Positions 51,919 through 61,257 of a DNA stretch of 64,000 nt are shown piece by piece. Made by a program: the position numbers and the translations under genes. The notes beneath the pieces were generated by a model, which was not told where the DNA came from, made no database searches, and worked only from the letters and a program-made list of their open reading frames with translations. Numbering within the stretch: the first letter of the stretch is position 1; each line of letters begins with the position of its first letter. Source of the stretch: Bacteroidia bacterium (lineage in GTDB: Bacteria > Bacteroidota > Bacteroidia > J057 > JADKCL01); NCBI GenBank assembly GCA_020635905.1, contig JACJYV010000005.1, positions 372,001 through 436,000 of the forward strand, written 5' to 3'.

Positions 51919-52449
51919 GTGGATAAGATCTTTGAAAAGAAATATTCCGTCGAAGTTCCAAAACTGATCCTGGGATACCAGGAAGAGGAATTTTTGATCG
52001 AAAAAGACTTTTTTGATCAGTTCGAATTGTCTCCGATAGAAGATGGAGAGGTCAGGGTAAAGGCCCGTATCACCAAATTTAATACCCACTTTGATATCAT
52101 TTTTGAATTCAGTGGGTACATCATGCTGGAATGCGACCGTTGCATGGAACCTTACCCCCATCAGTTTAGCAACAGTCACCGGGTGATTTTCACCTATGAC
52201 GAAAAAGTTGAAAAAGAAACGGATGATGTGGTTCTGATTGACCGGAATAATCCTTTGTTGTCCTTCGTAAACGAATTCTACGACTTTTTGGTCTTGGAAA
52301 TTCCCATACGCAAGGTACCTGCTCCGTCTGTGCACAAATGCGCGCCCGAAATCCTGGCACTCATTCAAAACGCAAGCGGACAATCAGGAGACGACGATCA
52401 GGAAATTGATCCCCGATGGAATGATTTGAAAAATTTAAAAGACAAATAA
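51919..52449 (+). CDS. DUF177 (YceD-like) protein
   Basis: 176 residues starting with GTG. YceD/DUF177 proteins are linked with ribosome (23S rRNA/L32) maturation and are usually encoded right before rpmF, as here (19-base gap). Seen: the Cys-pair in ECDRCMEPY (residue ~72), and HKCAPEI, with a charged C-terminus (DDDQEIDPRWNDLKNLKDK). It opens the lipid and translation cluster and has a promoter match just 5'. Confidence 0.9.
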   Translation: MDKIFEKKYSVEVPKLILGYQEEEFLIEKDFFDQFELSPIEDGEVRVKARITKFNTHFDIIFEFSGYIMLECDRCMEPYPHQFSNSHRVIFTYDEKVEKETDDVVLIDRNNPLLSFVNEFYDFLVLEIPIRKVPAPSVHKCAPEILALIQNASGQSGDDDQEIDPRWNDLKNLKDK

Positions 52450-52468
52450 TTTAAGCGAATAAAAAGTT

Positions 52469-52651
52469 ATGGCACATCCAAAGCGAAAAGTATCGACAAC
52501 CCGCCGGGATAAGCGCCGCACCCACAAAAAAATTGAGACGAAGCCCCTTTACGTGGATTCTGTCAGTGGTGAAGCGACTGTTTACCACAGGGTTAACCTG
52601 GAAAGTGGATATTACCGTGGCCGCCAGGTGATGGAAGGCCGCGAGGAGTAA
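52469..52651 (+). CDS. rpmF: 50S ribosomal protein L32
   Basis: 60 residues, the normal L32 size, beginning with AHPKRKVSTTRRDKRRTHKK, the characteristic L32 start, and continuing with a GEATVYHRVNLESGYYRGRQV end. There are no zinc Cys pairs (C-minus form). It is located between yceD and plsX as in many bacteria, joining ribosome biosynthesis to phospholipid synthesis. Confidence 0.95.
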   Translation: MAHPKRKVSTTRRDKRRTHKKIETKPLYVDSVSGEATVYHRVNLESGYYRGRQVMEGREE

Positions 52652-52663
52652 TCAATCCCTGCC

Positions 52664-53614
52664 ATGAGGATCGGGGTTGACATTATGGGGGGAGACAACT
52701 TCCCTGAATCACCTGTAGAAGGTGCCATAAGAGCCCTTGCCTCTCTTGGTGAACAAGTTGAGCTGGTCCTGATCGGGGATCAGTCAGTGATTATTTCAGA
52801 ACTGGAACGTCAGGGAGCCTCTCCGGAGGCTTTTTCCATTGTTCATACCCCGGAATATATCACCATGTCAGACAGCCCCACCCGGGCAGTTGCGGCAAAA
52901 AGAAATTCCTCCATCAATCTCGGAATCGGGATGGTAAAAGCCGGCACCCTGGACGGATTCATCTCACCCGGCAACACTGGCGCCATGCTGGTCGCTTCAG
53001 TGATGGGTTTGGGGAATGTTCCCGGGGTGGAACGCCCCACCATTGGCGTGCTGGTGCGCAACATGAAGGGAGGTTACTCCCTTTTGTGCGATGTGGGCGC
53101 CAACGTGGATTGCCGCGCCGATCATCTGGTGCAGTTTGCCCTGTTGTGCAATATTTACATGAAGGAAGTTGTTGGGATTGAAAATCCAACCGTGGCCCTG
53201 CTCAATATCGGGGAGGAGCCTTCCAAAGGCAATCAGGCTGCCATCAGCGCACATGGCAAACTCAAAGAGCGCACCGACCTCAACTTTATCGGCAATCTGG
53301 AGGGCAGAGATTTTCTGCCCGGCCATGCTGATATTTTCATTTGCGACGGATTTACCGGGAACATCGTGCTGAAATTCGGGGAATCCTTCTACGATGTACT
53401 CGCTTCTCAGTTCAGCGGCAGCCAGGTGGCGGAGAATTTCAATTTCGAAAACTACGGCGGAGTTCCCATTCTGGGCGTAAACGGAATTTCGGTCATTGGC
53501 CATGGAATTTCCAACGGAAAAGCCATCGAAAACATGATCAAAACTGCCTACGACGCAGCCAAAAACCATCTTCCCACAAAAATCAAAGCCGCTTTCGCCA
53601 ATTTTTCTGCCTGA
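52664..53614 (+). CDS. plsX: Phosphate acyltransferase PlsX
   Basis: 316 residues. PlsX makes acyl-phosphate from acyl-ACP for glycerolipid synthesis. Seen: IGVDIMGGDNFPESPVEGA at the start, FISPGNTGAMLVA, CDVGANVDCRADHL, and FICDGFTGNIVLKFGE. The protein is typical in length, 12 bases after rpmF. Confidence 0.95.
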   Translation: MRIGVDIMGGDNFPESPVEGAIRALASLGEQVELVLIGDQSVIISELERQGASPEAFSIVHTPEYITMSDSPTRAVAAKRNSSINLGIGMVKAGTLDGFISPGNTGAMLVASVMGLGNVPGVERPTIGVLVRNMKGGYSLLCDVGANVDCRADHLVQFALLCNIYMKEVVGIENPTVALLNIGEEPSKGNQAAISAHGKLKERTDLNFIGNLEGRDFLPGHADIFICDGFTGNIVLKFGESFYDVLASQFSGSQVAENFNFENYGGVPILGVNGISVIGHGISNGKAIENMIKTAYDAAKNHLPTKIKAAFANFSA

Positions 53615-53766
53615 TTTCTTCCCGGGAAATTCAATTCAATTCCCTTCCCCCAACACTCACAACCAACTGAAAACCACGGAGAAAAGGCATTTTTCTTCGC
53701 CTTCCCAGTGCTTTATTCTTCAAGCTTGCTTTTAATTCACTTCTTTTCACCATAATTTAGCCGGAT

Positions 53767-54750
53767 ATGAAAATACGTGCTGCCATTACCGCGGTGGGAG
53801 GTTATCTCCCGGATTATGTTCTCAATAATGAGGAATTGGAAAAAATGGTCGATACGACCAGCGCCTGGATTACCGAACGGACGGGGATTCAGGAGCGCCG
53901 CATCCTGAAAAACGGGCTGGGAACCTCCTTTATGGGTGCTCAGGCCGCGCAGGAAGTGCTGGCCAAACGTGGAATAGGAGCAGATGAAATTGATCTGGTG
54001 ATTTGCGCCACGGTGACCGGCGACTATAAATTTCCCGCCACGGCCAACCTGATTGCAGACGCTATTGGAGCGGTCAATTCATGGAGTTTTGATGTAAATG
54101 CGGCCTGCAGCGGCTTTATCTATGCCCTGACCACAGGTTCCAAATTCATTGAAACGGGAGCACACAAGAAGGTTTTGGTGGTAGGTGCAGACAAAATGTC
54201 TTCCATGATCGATTACGGGGATCGCAATACCTGTATCATTTTTGGTGACGGCGCAGGCGCCGTCCTGCTGGAACCCACCACGGAAGAAGCAGGCATCATG
54301 GATGCCCTGCTGCAAAGCGACGGCTCGGGCTGCAAGCACCTGTTTCAGGCAGCGGGCGGCGCCCGCAAGGAAGCCTCAGTGCGCACCGTGCGCAACCTGG
54401 AGCATTATGTGTACCAGGAAGGCAAAGCCGTATTCAAATTTGCGGTGACCAACATGGCCGAAGTATCTTACCAGATCATGCAGCGCAACGGCCTCAGCTC
54501 TGATGATGTGAAATTCCTCGTGCCTCACCAGGCCAATAAGCGCATCATTGACGCCTGCGCCCAGCGCATGGGACTTCCAGAGGAAAAGGTGATGCTCAAT
54601 ATCCAGAAATACGGCAACACCACTTCGGGCACCATTCCCCTTTGTCTGTGGGAGTACCAATCCCAATTACAGAAGGGCGACAACCTGGTCCTGGCTGCCT
54701 TTGGGGGCGGATTTACCTGGGGTGCAGTTTACGTAAAATGGGCCCTTTAA
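53767..54750 (+). CDS. fabH: Beta-ketoacyl-ACP synthase III (FabH)
   Basis: 327 residues. FabH condenses acetyl-CoA with malonyl-ACP to start fatty-acid synthesis. The catalytic triad is visible: C114 in VNAACSGFIYA, H254 in VPHQANKRI, and N284 in KYGNTTSGTIPL. Gap to plsX is 152 bases (a possible separate promoter, TAATTTAG at about 53753, is one base off consensus). A putative lipoprotein gene begins 6 bases after the stop. Confidence 0.95.
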   Translation: MKIRAAITAVGGYLPDYVLNNEELEKMVDTTSAWITERTGIQERRILKNGLGTSFMGAQAAQEVLAKRGIGADEIDLVICATVTGDYKFPATANLIADAIGAVNSWSFDVNAACSGFIYALTTGSKFIETGAHKKVLVVGADKMSSMIDYGDRNTCIIFGDGAGAVLLEPTTEEAGIMDALLQSDGSGCKHLFQAAGGARKEASVRTVRNLEHYVYQEGKAVFKFAVTNMAEVSYQIMQRNGLSSDDVKFLVPHQANKRIIDACAQRMGLPEEKVMLNIQKYGNTTSGTIPLCLWEYQSQLQKGDNLVLAAFGGGFTWGAVYVKWAL

Positions 54751-54756
54751 ACTCCC

Positions 54757-55767
54757 ATGACGCTCCGCGGTAAACCATACCGTAAACTTTTTTTCTGCCT
54801 TTTGCTGGCCGGATCTCTGGCCTTTTCCTCCTGCAACGGCCTGGACGACAACAGCATGTATGCCTCAAAGGAGGAAACTGCCTATTTTATGCTGGCCGAA
54901 AGCAATGGTCATTCCATCGCACGACTCCAGGATGATCAGCTCACCCTCAACTGGAATCAGCAATTGGGGTTGAATACTGCTGAGGTAGGCGACGTTCAGC
55001 TGATGGATGGAGAGATGTGGATTGCCAATCCTGTAAGCAATCAATTGGTGCAGCCTGATCCCGACAGTGAAATTTTGATTGATACCTGGTCGTTGGGGGA
55101 TTTTTCGCCCCATTACTTTGCACCCGGTCGCACTTATTTCCTATGCGCAGACACCAGCCGCAGCGAAATTGCCTTCGTCCACAAAAAGAAAAAGACCATT
55201 TTCCGCCAAACCCTGGATGAAATGCCTGGTCAACCTGTCTGGAACGGAGGCAAATTTTACCTCCTGCAGGGCTGTTGCACGGTGGGAATTTTCAATGAAG
55301 CGGCCGTGACCCAATATGCCAGCTTCGAACTGGCCCGGGCCGTGCATTACGAAACCTTTGATCTCAGCAAAAATCTTGTTTTGCTATGCAGCGACTCAAG
55401 CGGAAATTATTTCAATCTGATCGATGCCAATGGGGACGTTCTCACCACTTCTGACTTCAAAGTGGGGTATAAAAAGATCGAATATTCCCCCTGGTTCAAC
55501 CAGGTTTATGGCACGGAGTTCATTGGCACTGTGAGACACCTGAACCCTGCTGTGGAAGCAATTGAGGAAACATCTGCAGGCAAAAACACCTTTACCATTA
55601 CAGATTCGGCCAGCTTTTTCAGTACTGATTTCCTGACGGGCACATTATATTATACCTGGCAGGATACCCTCCATGGTTACGACCTCACGAAAAAGATCAA
55701 TTTTCTGAAATTACCTATGCCCGCGAACCCGGAAAAGGCATTTTTCCTGCTGAGAAACGGGCCCTGA
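54757..55767 (+). CDS. Putative lipoprotein, beta-propeller-like
   Basis: 336 residues with a signal and lipobox (KLFFCLLLAGSLAFSSC, Cys at about 28). The mature part alternates short beta motifs such as GDVQLMDGEMWIANPVSNQLVQ, FYLLQGCCTVGIFN and YKKIEYSPWFNQVYGTEFIGTV, compatible with a six- or seven-bladed propeller. No named family is recognised. It sits 6 bases after fabH and 123 bases before efp, so it is embedded in an otherwise housekeeping cluster, which is an odd place for such a protein. Confidence 0.65.
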   Translation: MTLRGKPYRKLFFCLLLAGSLAFSSCNGLDDNSMYASKEETAYFMLAESNGHSIARLQDDQLTLNWNQQLGLNTAEVGDVQLMDGEMWIANPVSNQLVQPDPDSEILIDTWSLGDFSPHYFAPGRTYFLCADTSRSEIAFVHKKKKTIFRQTLDEMPGQPVWNGGKFYLLQGCCTVGIFNEAAVTQYASFELARAVHYETFDLSKNLVLLCSDSSGNYFNLIDANGDVLTTSDFKVGYKKIEYSPWFNQVYGTEFIGTVRHLNPAVEAIEETSAGKNTFTITDSASFFSTDFLTGTLYYTWQDTLHGYDLTKKINFLKLPMPANPEKAFFLLRNGP

Positions 55768-55890
55768 GAAATTGGAAAGCAAACATCTTTCCCCAATCCT
55801 ATTAATTAGTATCTTTACTCTCTAAACCATAGTGCCTGCCCTTTGAAAATTTTTCTTAATTTGCAGGCCGAATTTGATAAAAATTAAAAA

Positions 55891-56457
55891 ATGGGAAGCA
55901 CATCCGATATCCGTAAAGGACTCACCATCGAATTTAACAACGACATTTACTCCATCGTTGATTTTCTGCACGTGAAGCCCGGCAAAGGCCCCGCTTTCGT
56001 TCGTACCAAGCTGAAAAGCGTTACCACGGGAAAAGTTCTGGACAATACTTTCCCTTCAGGACACAAACTTGAAATCATCCGCGTTGAGCGCAGACAATAC
56101 CAGTACCTCTATGAAGACGGCGACGCCATGGTTTTCATGAACACGGAAACCTACGAGCAAATGCCGGTTCAAAAATTCAAAATTCCTGCCCAGAATCTGC
56201 TCAAAGAAGGTGATATGGTGGATCTCGTGATCAATTCTGCCGATGAAATGATCCTTTCTGTTGATCCTCCTGCAACTGTGGTCCTTGAGATTTCCTATAC
56301 AGAACCTGGAATCAAGGGTGATACTGCAACCAACACAATGAAACCTGCGACCGTTGAGACCGGCGCAGAAGTCAGAGTTCCCCTGTTCATCAACATTGGT
56401 GATAAAATCAAGGTGAATACAGAAGATGGTTCCTACATGGAACGTGTTAAAGAATAA
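55891..56457 (+). CDS. efp: Elongation factor P
   Basis: 188 residues, family length. EF-P helps ribosomes past polyproline. The tip Lys of the conserved loop is K32 in KPGKGPAFVRTKLKSV. The C-terminal domain has TYEQMPVQ and the Gly/Asp end INIGDKIKVNTEDGSYMERVKE. accB starts 18 bases after its stop. The modification (lysylation or rhamnosylation or none) cannot be inferred beyond the Lys. Confidence 0.96.
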   Translation: MGSTSDIRKGLTIEFNNDIYSIVDFLHVKPGKGPAFVRTKLKSVTTGKVLDNTFPSGHKLEIIRVERRQYQYLYEDGDAMVFMNTETYEQMPVQKFKIPAQNLLKEGDMVDLVINSADEMILSVDPPATVVLEISYTEPGIKGDTATNTMKPATVETGAEVRVPLFINIGDKIKVNTEDGSYMERVKE

Positions 56458-56475
56458 CTGTAAAAATCCCCGCAC

Positions 56476-56994
56476 ATGGACATCAAATCAATCAAAGAGA
56501 TACTCCTTCTCGTTAATAAAAGCGACCTGACTGAAGTTGAAATTGAAGAAAAAGATTTCAAAATCAGGGTAAAAAAGGCAACAGGTGAAGACAGCGTGGT
56601 GTACACCACCTATCCTATGCAACAAATGGCTCAGCCCCAGCAAATTCAGGCTGCGCCTCAAATGGTTGCTCCTCAGCTAAGCGCAGCCCCGGTTGCGCCT
56701 GCTGCTGAAAGTGCTTCCGCTGAACCCGCCAAGCCGGCTGCTTCTTCTGAAAATCTGTACACCTTCAAATCTCCCATGATTGGAACCTTTTACCGCGCCG
56801 CCGGCCCGGATAAAGATGCCTTCGTCAATGTGGGAGATTCAATTGCCCCTCACAAGGTTCTTTGCATCATTGAAGCCATGAAACTCTTCAATGAAATTGA
56901 ATCTGAAATCTCGGGTAAAATCGTCAAAATCCTCGTGGACGATGCAAGTCCCGTGGAATACGACCAGCCCCTTTTCTTAATTGACCGCTCATAA
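56476..56994 (+). CDS. accB: Biotin carboxyl carrier protein AccB
   Basis: 172 residues. Biotin is attached to K136 in IEAMKLFNEIE. The N-terminal acidic domain (1-50) is followed by a Pro/Ala/Gln-rich linker (about 57-92: MAQPQQIQAAPQMVAPQLS...) and the biotinyl domain (about 97-172, FKSPMIGTFYRAAGPDKD). It carries CO2 between the AccC and AccAD halves of acetyl-CoA carboxylase. It sits 18 bases after efp and 9 before accC. Confidence 0.95.
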   Translation: MDIKSIKEILLLVNKSDLTEVEIEEKDFKIRVKKATGEDSVVYTTYPMQQMAQPQQIQAAPQMVAPQLSAAPVAPAAESASAEPAKPAASSENLYTFKSPMIGTFYRAAGPDKDAFVNVGDSIAPHKVLCIIEAMKLFNEIESEISGKIVKILVDDASPVEYDQPLFLIDRS

Positions 56995-57003
56995 TTCAGG
57001 ATC

Positions 57004-58362
57004 GTGGCATACAGAGAATTTAAAAAGGTTCTCATCGCCAACCGCGGTGAGATCGCATTGAGGATACACCGGACCTGCAAAGAAATGGGGATCAAAACGG
57101 TGGCAGTGTACTCTACCGCCGACCGCGACAGCCTCCATGTTACCTTTGCCGATGAAGCCGTCTGCATTGGGCCACCCAACAGCCGCGACAGCTATCTGAA
57201 CATTCCCAATATCATCGCTGCTGCCGAAATCACGGGCGTGGATGCCATTCACCCCGGCTACGGATTTCTGGCTGAGAATGCTGAATTTGCCCGCATTTGC
57301 AGTGATCAGGGAATCAAATTTATTGGCCCTTCGCCCGAGGCCATGGAAGCCATGGGTGACAAGGCTACGGCCAAAGCCACCATGCGCAAGGCTGGTGTGC
57401 CTGTGGTTCCCGGCTCTGAAGGCATCCTCAAAAGTCTGGATTCGGCCAAGAAAATCGCAGCCAAAATTGGCTATCCCGTATTGCTGAAAGCCACCGCAGG
57501 TGGCGGCGGTAAGGGCATGCGCATGGTCTATAAGGAAGAGGAAATTGAGTCTCAGTGGGAAAGTGCGGCCCAGGAAGCTGGTGCGGCCTTTGGAAATCCC
57601 GATATGTACATGGAGAAATTCATTGAAGAACCCAGGCATATCGAGATTCAGGTGATTGGTGATCAGTATGGAAACGTTTCTCACCTTTCTGAAAGGGATT
57701 GCTCCATCCAGCGTCGCCACCAGAAACTGGTGGAAGAAAGCCCTTCCCCGGTGGTCAGCAAGAAACTTCGTCAGAAAATGGGCGACGCTGCAGTCAAAGC
57801 AGCCAAGTTTGTAAACTACGAAGGTGCCGGCACCATCGAGTTTCTGTTGGATAAAAACGGTCGTTTTTACTTCATGGAAATGAATACCCGGATCCAGGTT
57901 GAGCACCCGGTCACGGAAGAAATTTTCAACTACGACCTGATCAAAGAGCAAATCATTGCCGCCATGGGGGTCAAGGTTTCAGGCAAGCATTACATGCCCG
58001 ACAACCGCCACGCCATGGAAGTGCGGATCAATGCAGAAGATCCCTATAATAACTTCCGACCCAGCCCGGGCAAAATCACCAACTTCCACAAACCAGGTGG
58101 AAAAGGGGTCAGGGTGGATTCACATGCCTACGCAGGCTATGTTATTCCCCCGAATTACGACTCTATGATTGGAAAACTGATCGTTTCTGCCTTTACCCGG
58201 GAGGAATGCATTGCCAAAATGAGACGTGCCCTGGATGAATTTATCATTGAAGGCGTGAAAACCACCATCCCCTTCCACAAGAAGCTGATGCAGGACCCCA
58301 CCTTCGTTTCCGGCAATTTTTCCACCAATTTCCTCGAAACTTTCGATCTCGGGAAAGGATAA
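57004..58362 (+). CDS. accC: Acetyl-CoA carboxylase biotin carboxylase AccC
   Basis: 452 residues starting with GTG (MAYREFKKVLIANRGEIALRI). ATP-grasp enzyme that carboxylates biotin on AccB. Seen: the glycine-rich ATP loop ATAGGGGKGMR, SERDCSIQRRHQKLVEESP, EFLLDKNGRFYFMEMNTRIQVEH, and a final INAEDPYNNFRPSPGKI. Length is normal. The GT2 gene starts directly after the stop. Confidence 0.96.
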   Translation: MAYREFKKVLIANRGEIALRIHRTCKEMGIKTVAVYSTADRDSLHVTFADEAVCIGPPNSRDSYLNIPNIIAAAEITGVDAIHPGYGFLAENAEFARICSDQGIKFIGPSPEAMEAMGDKATAKATMRKAGVPVVPGSEGILKSLDSAKKIAAKIGYPVLLKATAGGGGKGMRMVYKEEEIESQWESAAQEAGAAFGNPDMYMEKFIEEPRHIEIQVIGDQYGNVSHLSERDCSIQRRHQKLVEESPSPVVSKKLRQKMGDAAVKAAKFVNYEGAGTIEFLLDKNGRFYFMEMNTRIQVEHPVTEEIFNYDLIKEQIIAAMGVKVSGKHYMPDNRHAMEVRINAEDPYNNFRPSPGKITNFHKPGGKGVRVDSHAYAGYVIPPNYDSMIGKLIVSAFTREECIAKMRRALDEFIIEGVKTTIPFHKKLMQDPTFVSGNFSTNFLETFDLGKG

Positions 58363-59112
58363 ATGCCTGAAAACGAGCGGCCCGGTCTCGACATTGTGCT
58401 ACCCTGCTTCAATCCCGGGGAAAATTGGGCTGAAAATATAATCGAAGTCATGAGCGGGATCTCTGAACAATTGTCAGGGGTCCCACTTTCTTTAATTGTA
58501 GTCAATGACGGGTCCAGCCGCGGATATTCTGCCAACGGAATCGAAAAAATTCGCCAGAGACTGCCCGGGGTGAAGGTGATAGGGGAAGAAAATCCCGTCA
58601 ACAAAGGCAAAGGAAATGCCCTCAGGAGGGGGATGAAGGCAGCCACAGCAGAGTATCAGATCTATACGGATGTGGATTTTCCCTACACCACTGCCAGCCT
58701 GATCAGCATTTATGAAAATCTCGTGCAGGGCTCAGGCGATATTGTGGCCGGGGTGCGGGATGAGGAATATTATAAAGGCGTGCCCACCCAGCGCAAAACC
58801 CTTTCCAAATTCGTTCGTTGGCTGCTGCGCACCTTCCTCAGATTGCAGATCACGGATACCCAATGTGGCCTCAAAGGATTCAATGCCAAAGGAAAAGCTA
58901 TTTTTTTGCAGACGAGCATTGACCGTTTTTTGTTTGACATGGAATTCATTTTCCTGGCTTCCAATGATCCTCAGGTTAAACTTTTCCCGGCTAAGGTTCA
59001 GCTTAAACCCAATGTGATCTTTTCCAAAATGAGTTGGAAAATTCTCTTCCATGAAGGGATGAATTTTCTGGGCATCTTTCTCCGTTTCCTTTTCAGCCCC
59101 CGCAAAAAATAA
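58363..59112 (+). CDS. Glycosyltransferase family 2 (dolichol-phosphate mannose synthase-like)
   Basis: 249 residues, with no membrane segment beyond a hydrophobic C-terminal patch. GT-A features: LDIVLPCFNPGENW, LSLIVVNDGSS, and the metal-binding TDVDFPYT. The middle has KGVPTQRKTLSKFVRWLLRTFL, TDTQCGLKGFN and DMEFIFLA, typical for the DPM1/GT2 group that transfers sugar to a polyprenyl phosphate. It begins at the base following the accC stop, so the transcript runs on, although no functional tie with fatty-acid synthesis is established. Start ATG is certain because of the zero-gap junction. Confidence 0.85.
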   Translation: MPENERPGLDIVLPCFNPGENWAENIIEVMSGISEQLSGVPLSLIVVNDGSSRGYSANGIEKIRQRLPGVKVIGEENPVNKGKGNALRRGMKAATAEYQIYTDVDFPYTTASLISIYENLVQGSGDIVAGVRDEEYYKGVPTQRKTLSKFVRWLLRTFLRLQITDTQCGLKGFNAKGKAIFLQTSIDRFLFDMEFIFLASNDPQVKLFPAKVQLKPNVIFSKMSWKILFHEGMNFLGIFLRFLFSPRKK

Positions 59113-59145
59113 GGCGGGAACCCGAATCAGCTTCGCATTCCCGCC
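59101..59145 (-). terminator. Intrinsic terminator of the NAD-salvage operon
   Basis: Stem GGCGGGAA (59113-59120) with TTCCCGCC (59138-59145). On the minus strand it is followed by TTATTTTTTG, so it terminates the phosphoribosyltransferase/NrtR operon. No T-tract is present on the plus side. Confidence 0.7.
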
Positions 59146-59166
59146 CCGTAATCAATTGGAAGCAAA

Positions 59167-60561
59167 CTATTTCTGCTTGCGCCAGAGTGCTGTCTGCGCC
59201 CTTACCTCCTCAAAAGACCAGGTCTTTTTGATTTCTCCATCCTCGAAAACCGTGACCAGGCGATCCTCCCCAGGCTGATCCAGCCTGCGGGTTTCCCAAC
59301 CTGTGCGTTCATCAAAGACCAGCTTTTGCCGTCCCCGCTTGGATTTTTTGCCGGGATCAGTGACCGGGTCCTTGAAAACCTCGCGTTCCTGGCCGTCCAC
59401 AATGGCTGCACTGCATTTGAAGGCAAATTTCTGGGTATCGCGGTTGATGTTCTGCAATAAGGAACTTCCCATGCCAAAAGCTACGTTTTCCGCGGCCCAG
59501 CCCCGTGAAGTGAGTTCGGCCAGGATTTCGCCAATGGATTCGTAATTGACTCCATCCCCCTGGATGACCCGCACCTTGGGATTCAGCACTTTAAAGCCTT
59601 TCTCATTGACCGTAAATCCAAGCGCATTTCCCAAAGCCGCCACCACTTCGCTCACGATCAGTTTGGGTTCACCCGAGTCAGGACGTACCACCAGGGTGCC
59701 TTCGCGCTGCAAAACCTGGTCCCGCAATTCGCCTCCCCAGATTTTCTCGCACGCATTCATGATGTCGTAGGAGTCAGAAACCACGGCCACCAGTCCTTTG
59801 GGATACTGAGCCAGCATGTTGGCATAGGCTTTTGCTTCGTTGGGGCGCAACCAGGAAGTGATAGTGCTGTGCTCGGCGGCGGGAATGGAATGCCCGTAAA
59901 CTTCTTCCGTCTGGTAATACCTGCAGATGAATTCGAGGGCGGCCAGGGTATCCGTGCCGGAAAAATTGATCAGATGGGCGGCCCCGCCCAGCGCAGCTGA
60001 CTCCACGGAAGACGTTCCCCTGAAGCCAAAATCATGCAATTTGAAATCCAGCCCGTCTGTGGAGCCCGTACGGGCCATTTCTGCCCCTATCATTTCACGG
60101 ATCTGACGGGAGAGGGTAGCCACGGTGCTTCCATACCAGGTTTGCACCAGCAGGGATTCAATGTAATTGGTGAGCCACCAGCAGGCCGGGTCCGTGTTTT
60201 CGGCCGTAATCAGCACATTATGATAGGGCATCACGGTTCCCTCGGGCACCGCACGGATGCGCACGGGCAATCTGCCGCCATGTTTTTCCAGAATATGTTC
60301 CCAACCCTGGCGATTGAAAAGAGATTCATCCCCAAAATGCCGGGAAAAATATCCAGCTGCTTCTTCTATTTTCTCGCGGGTCACGACCTGTCCGGCCAGA
60401 TACTCCTTCAGGTAATATTGAAGGCCGAAAAAGGTGACTTCGTCAAATTTTCCACCCCGCGACTCAAAATAAGAGGAAACGACGGTGGTGTTGGGAGGGT
60501 ATTGCCTCCAGTGGGTGACCTTGTAGGAGTCGGTCAGCAAAAGAAAGTTGTGAGTATTCAT
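59167..60561 (-). CDS. nadV: Nicotinamide phosphoribosyltransferase
   Basis: 464 residues from the ATG at 60561 (MNTHNFLLLTDSYKVTHWRQYP); an upstream in-frame start would overlap the NUDIX gene with non-conserved sequence. It converts nicotinamide and PRPP into NMN in the salvage route to NAD. The family's active-site parts are seen: LTDSYKVTHWRQYP (N-terminus), FGFRGTSSVESAALGG, the reactive His in IPAAEHSTITSW, VRPDSGEP, and GDGVNYESIGEIL. It lies 10 bases after the NrtR-like gene, so the two are co-transcribed and likely share control. Confidence 0.93.
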   Translation of the reverse strand: MNTHNFLLLTDSYKVTHWRQYPPNTTVVSSYFESRGGKFDEVTFFGLQYYLKEYLAGQVVTREKIEEAAGYFSRHFGDESLFNRQGWEHILEKHGGRLPVRIRAVPEGTVMPYHNVLITAENTDPACWWLTNYIESLLVQTWYGSTVATLSRQIREMIGAEMARTGSTDGLDFKLHDFGFRGTSSVESAALGGAAHLINFSGTDTLAALEFICRYYQTEEVYGHSIPAAEHSTITSWLRPNEAKAYANMLAQYPKGLVAVVSDSYDIMNACEKIWGGELRDQVLQREGTLVVRPDSGEPKLIVSEVVAALGNALGFTVNEKGFKVLNPKVRVIQGDGVNYESIGEILAELTSRGWAAENVAFGMGSSLLQNINRDTQKFAFKCSAAIVDGQEREVFKDPVTDPGKKSKRGRQKLVFDERTGWETRRLDQPGEDRLVTVFEDGEIKKTWSFEEVRAQTALWRKQK

Positions 60562-60571
60562 AATGGTTGGT

Positions 60572-61255
60572 TTACAGGGTAAATTCAAATCCCTCTTTTT
60601 CGAGGGAGAGGTATTTTTCTTTGTCAAAACTGAAAAAGCGGCCGCGCTTGTGGGGCACACCTTTCTGGATTTCGTGGGCCTTCAGCAGGCCCGTTTTCAT
60701 GATTTTTTTTCGGAAATTCCGTCGGTCAATGGGTTCGAGCAGAATGGCCTCGTAAAGCTTTTCCAACTGGGAGAAAAGGAACTTTTCGGGCAATAATTCA
60801 AAGCCAATGGGGCGGTATTTGATTTTTCCGCGCAATCTTTCGAGAGCCACCTCCAGGATATTCTGATGGTCAAAAGCCAGGGAAGGCAAATTACTGACTG
60901 CGAACCAGGCGGCCGCACTGGCGTCCGTGGAGGCTTTGATCTGGTGGTCGGCGAGGTTGACCAGGGCAAAATAAGCTACGGTTACCACTCTTCCCCGCGG
61001 ATCGCGGCCGGGTTGACCAAAGGTGTATAATTGCTCCAGATAGACGTCACGCACGGAAGTCTCCTCCTCCAGTTCGCGGCGGGCCGCCTCTTCGAGATCC
61101 TCCCCCATGAGCACAAACCCGCCGGGCAAAGCCCAGGCGCCTTTGAATGGCTCTTCGCCCCGCTGAATCAGCAACACTTTCAGTTGGTTGTTTTCGACCC
61201 CAAAGATGATGCAATCAACGGTCAGGGCGGGGCGGGGATATTCGTAGGTGTACAT
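60572..61255 (-). CDS. NrtR-like NUDIX/winged-helix regulator of NAD metabolism
   Basis: 227 residues from ATG at 61255 (MYTYEYPRPALTVD). The N-terminal NUDIX domain has GGFVLMGEDLEEAARREL (residues 45-62) and a modified Nudix box, ending EEETSV instead of EExGU, as in NrtR repressors, which bind ADP-ribose without catalysis. The C-terminal ~75 residues form a winged helix with RRNFRKKIMKTGLLKAH. NrtR proteins repress NAD genes, and the next gene is a nicotinamide phosphoribosyltransferase, 10 bases away. A palindrome over the promoter is the probable operator. A second in-frame ATG at 61315 is less likely, as the sequence between is non-conserved and contains the palindrome. Confidence 0.88.
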   Translation of the reverse strand: MYTYEYPRPALTVDCIIFGVENNQLKVLLIQRGEEPFKGAWALPGGFVLMGEDLEEAARRELEEETSVRDVYLEQLYTFGQPGRDPRGRVVTVAYFALVNLADHQIKASTDASAAAWFAVSNLPSLAFDHQNILEVALERLRGKIKYRPIGFELLPEKFLFSQLEKLYEAILLEPIDRRNFRKKIMKTGLLKAHEIQKGVPHKRGRFFSFDKEKYLSLEKEGFEFTL

Positions 61256-61257
61256 CT

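Noticed and set aside
60562..60660. N-terminal extension of the nicotinamide phosphoribosyltransferase (33 codons).
   Set aside because: It overlaps the NrtR-like gene and is not like the family, whereas the ATG at 60561 starts exactly at the conserved region.
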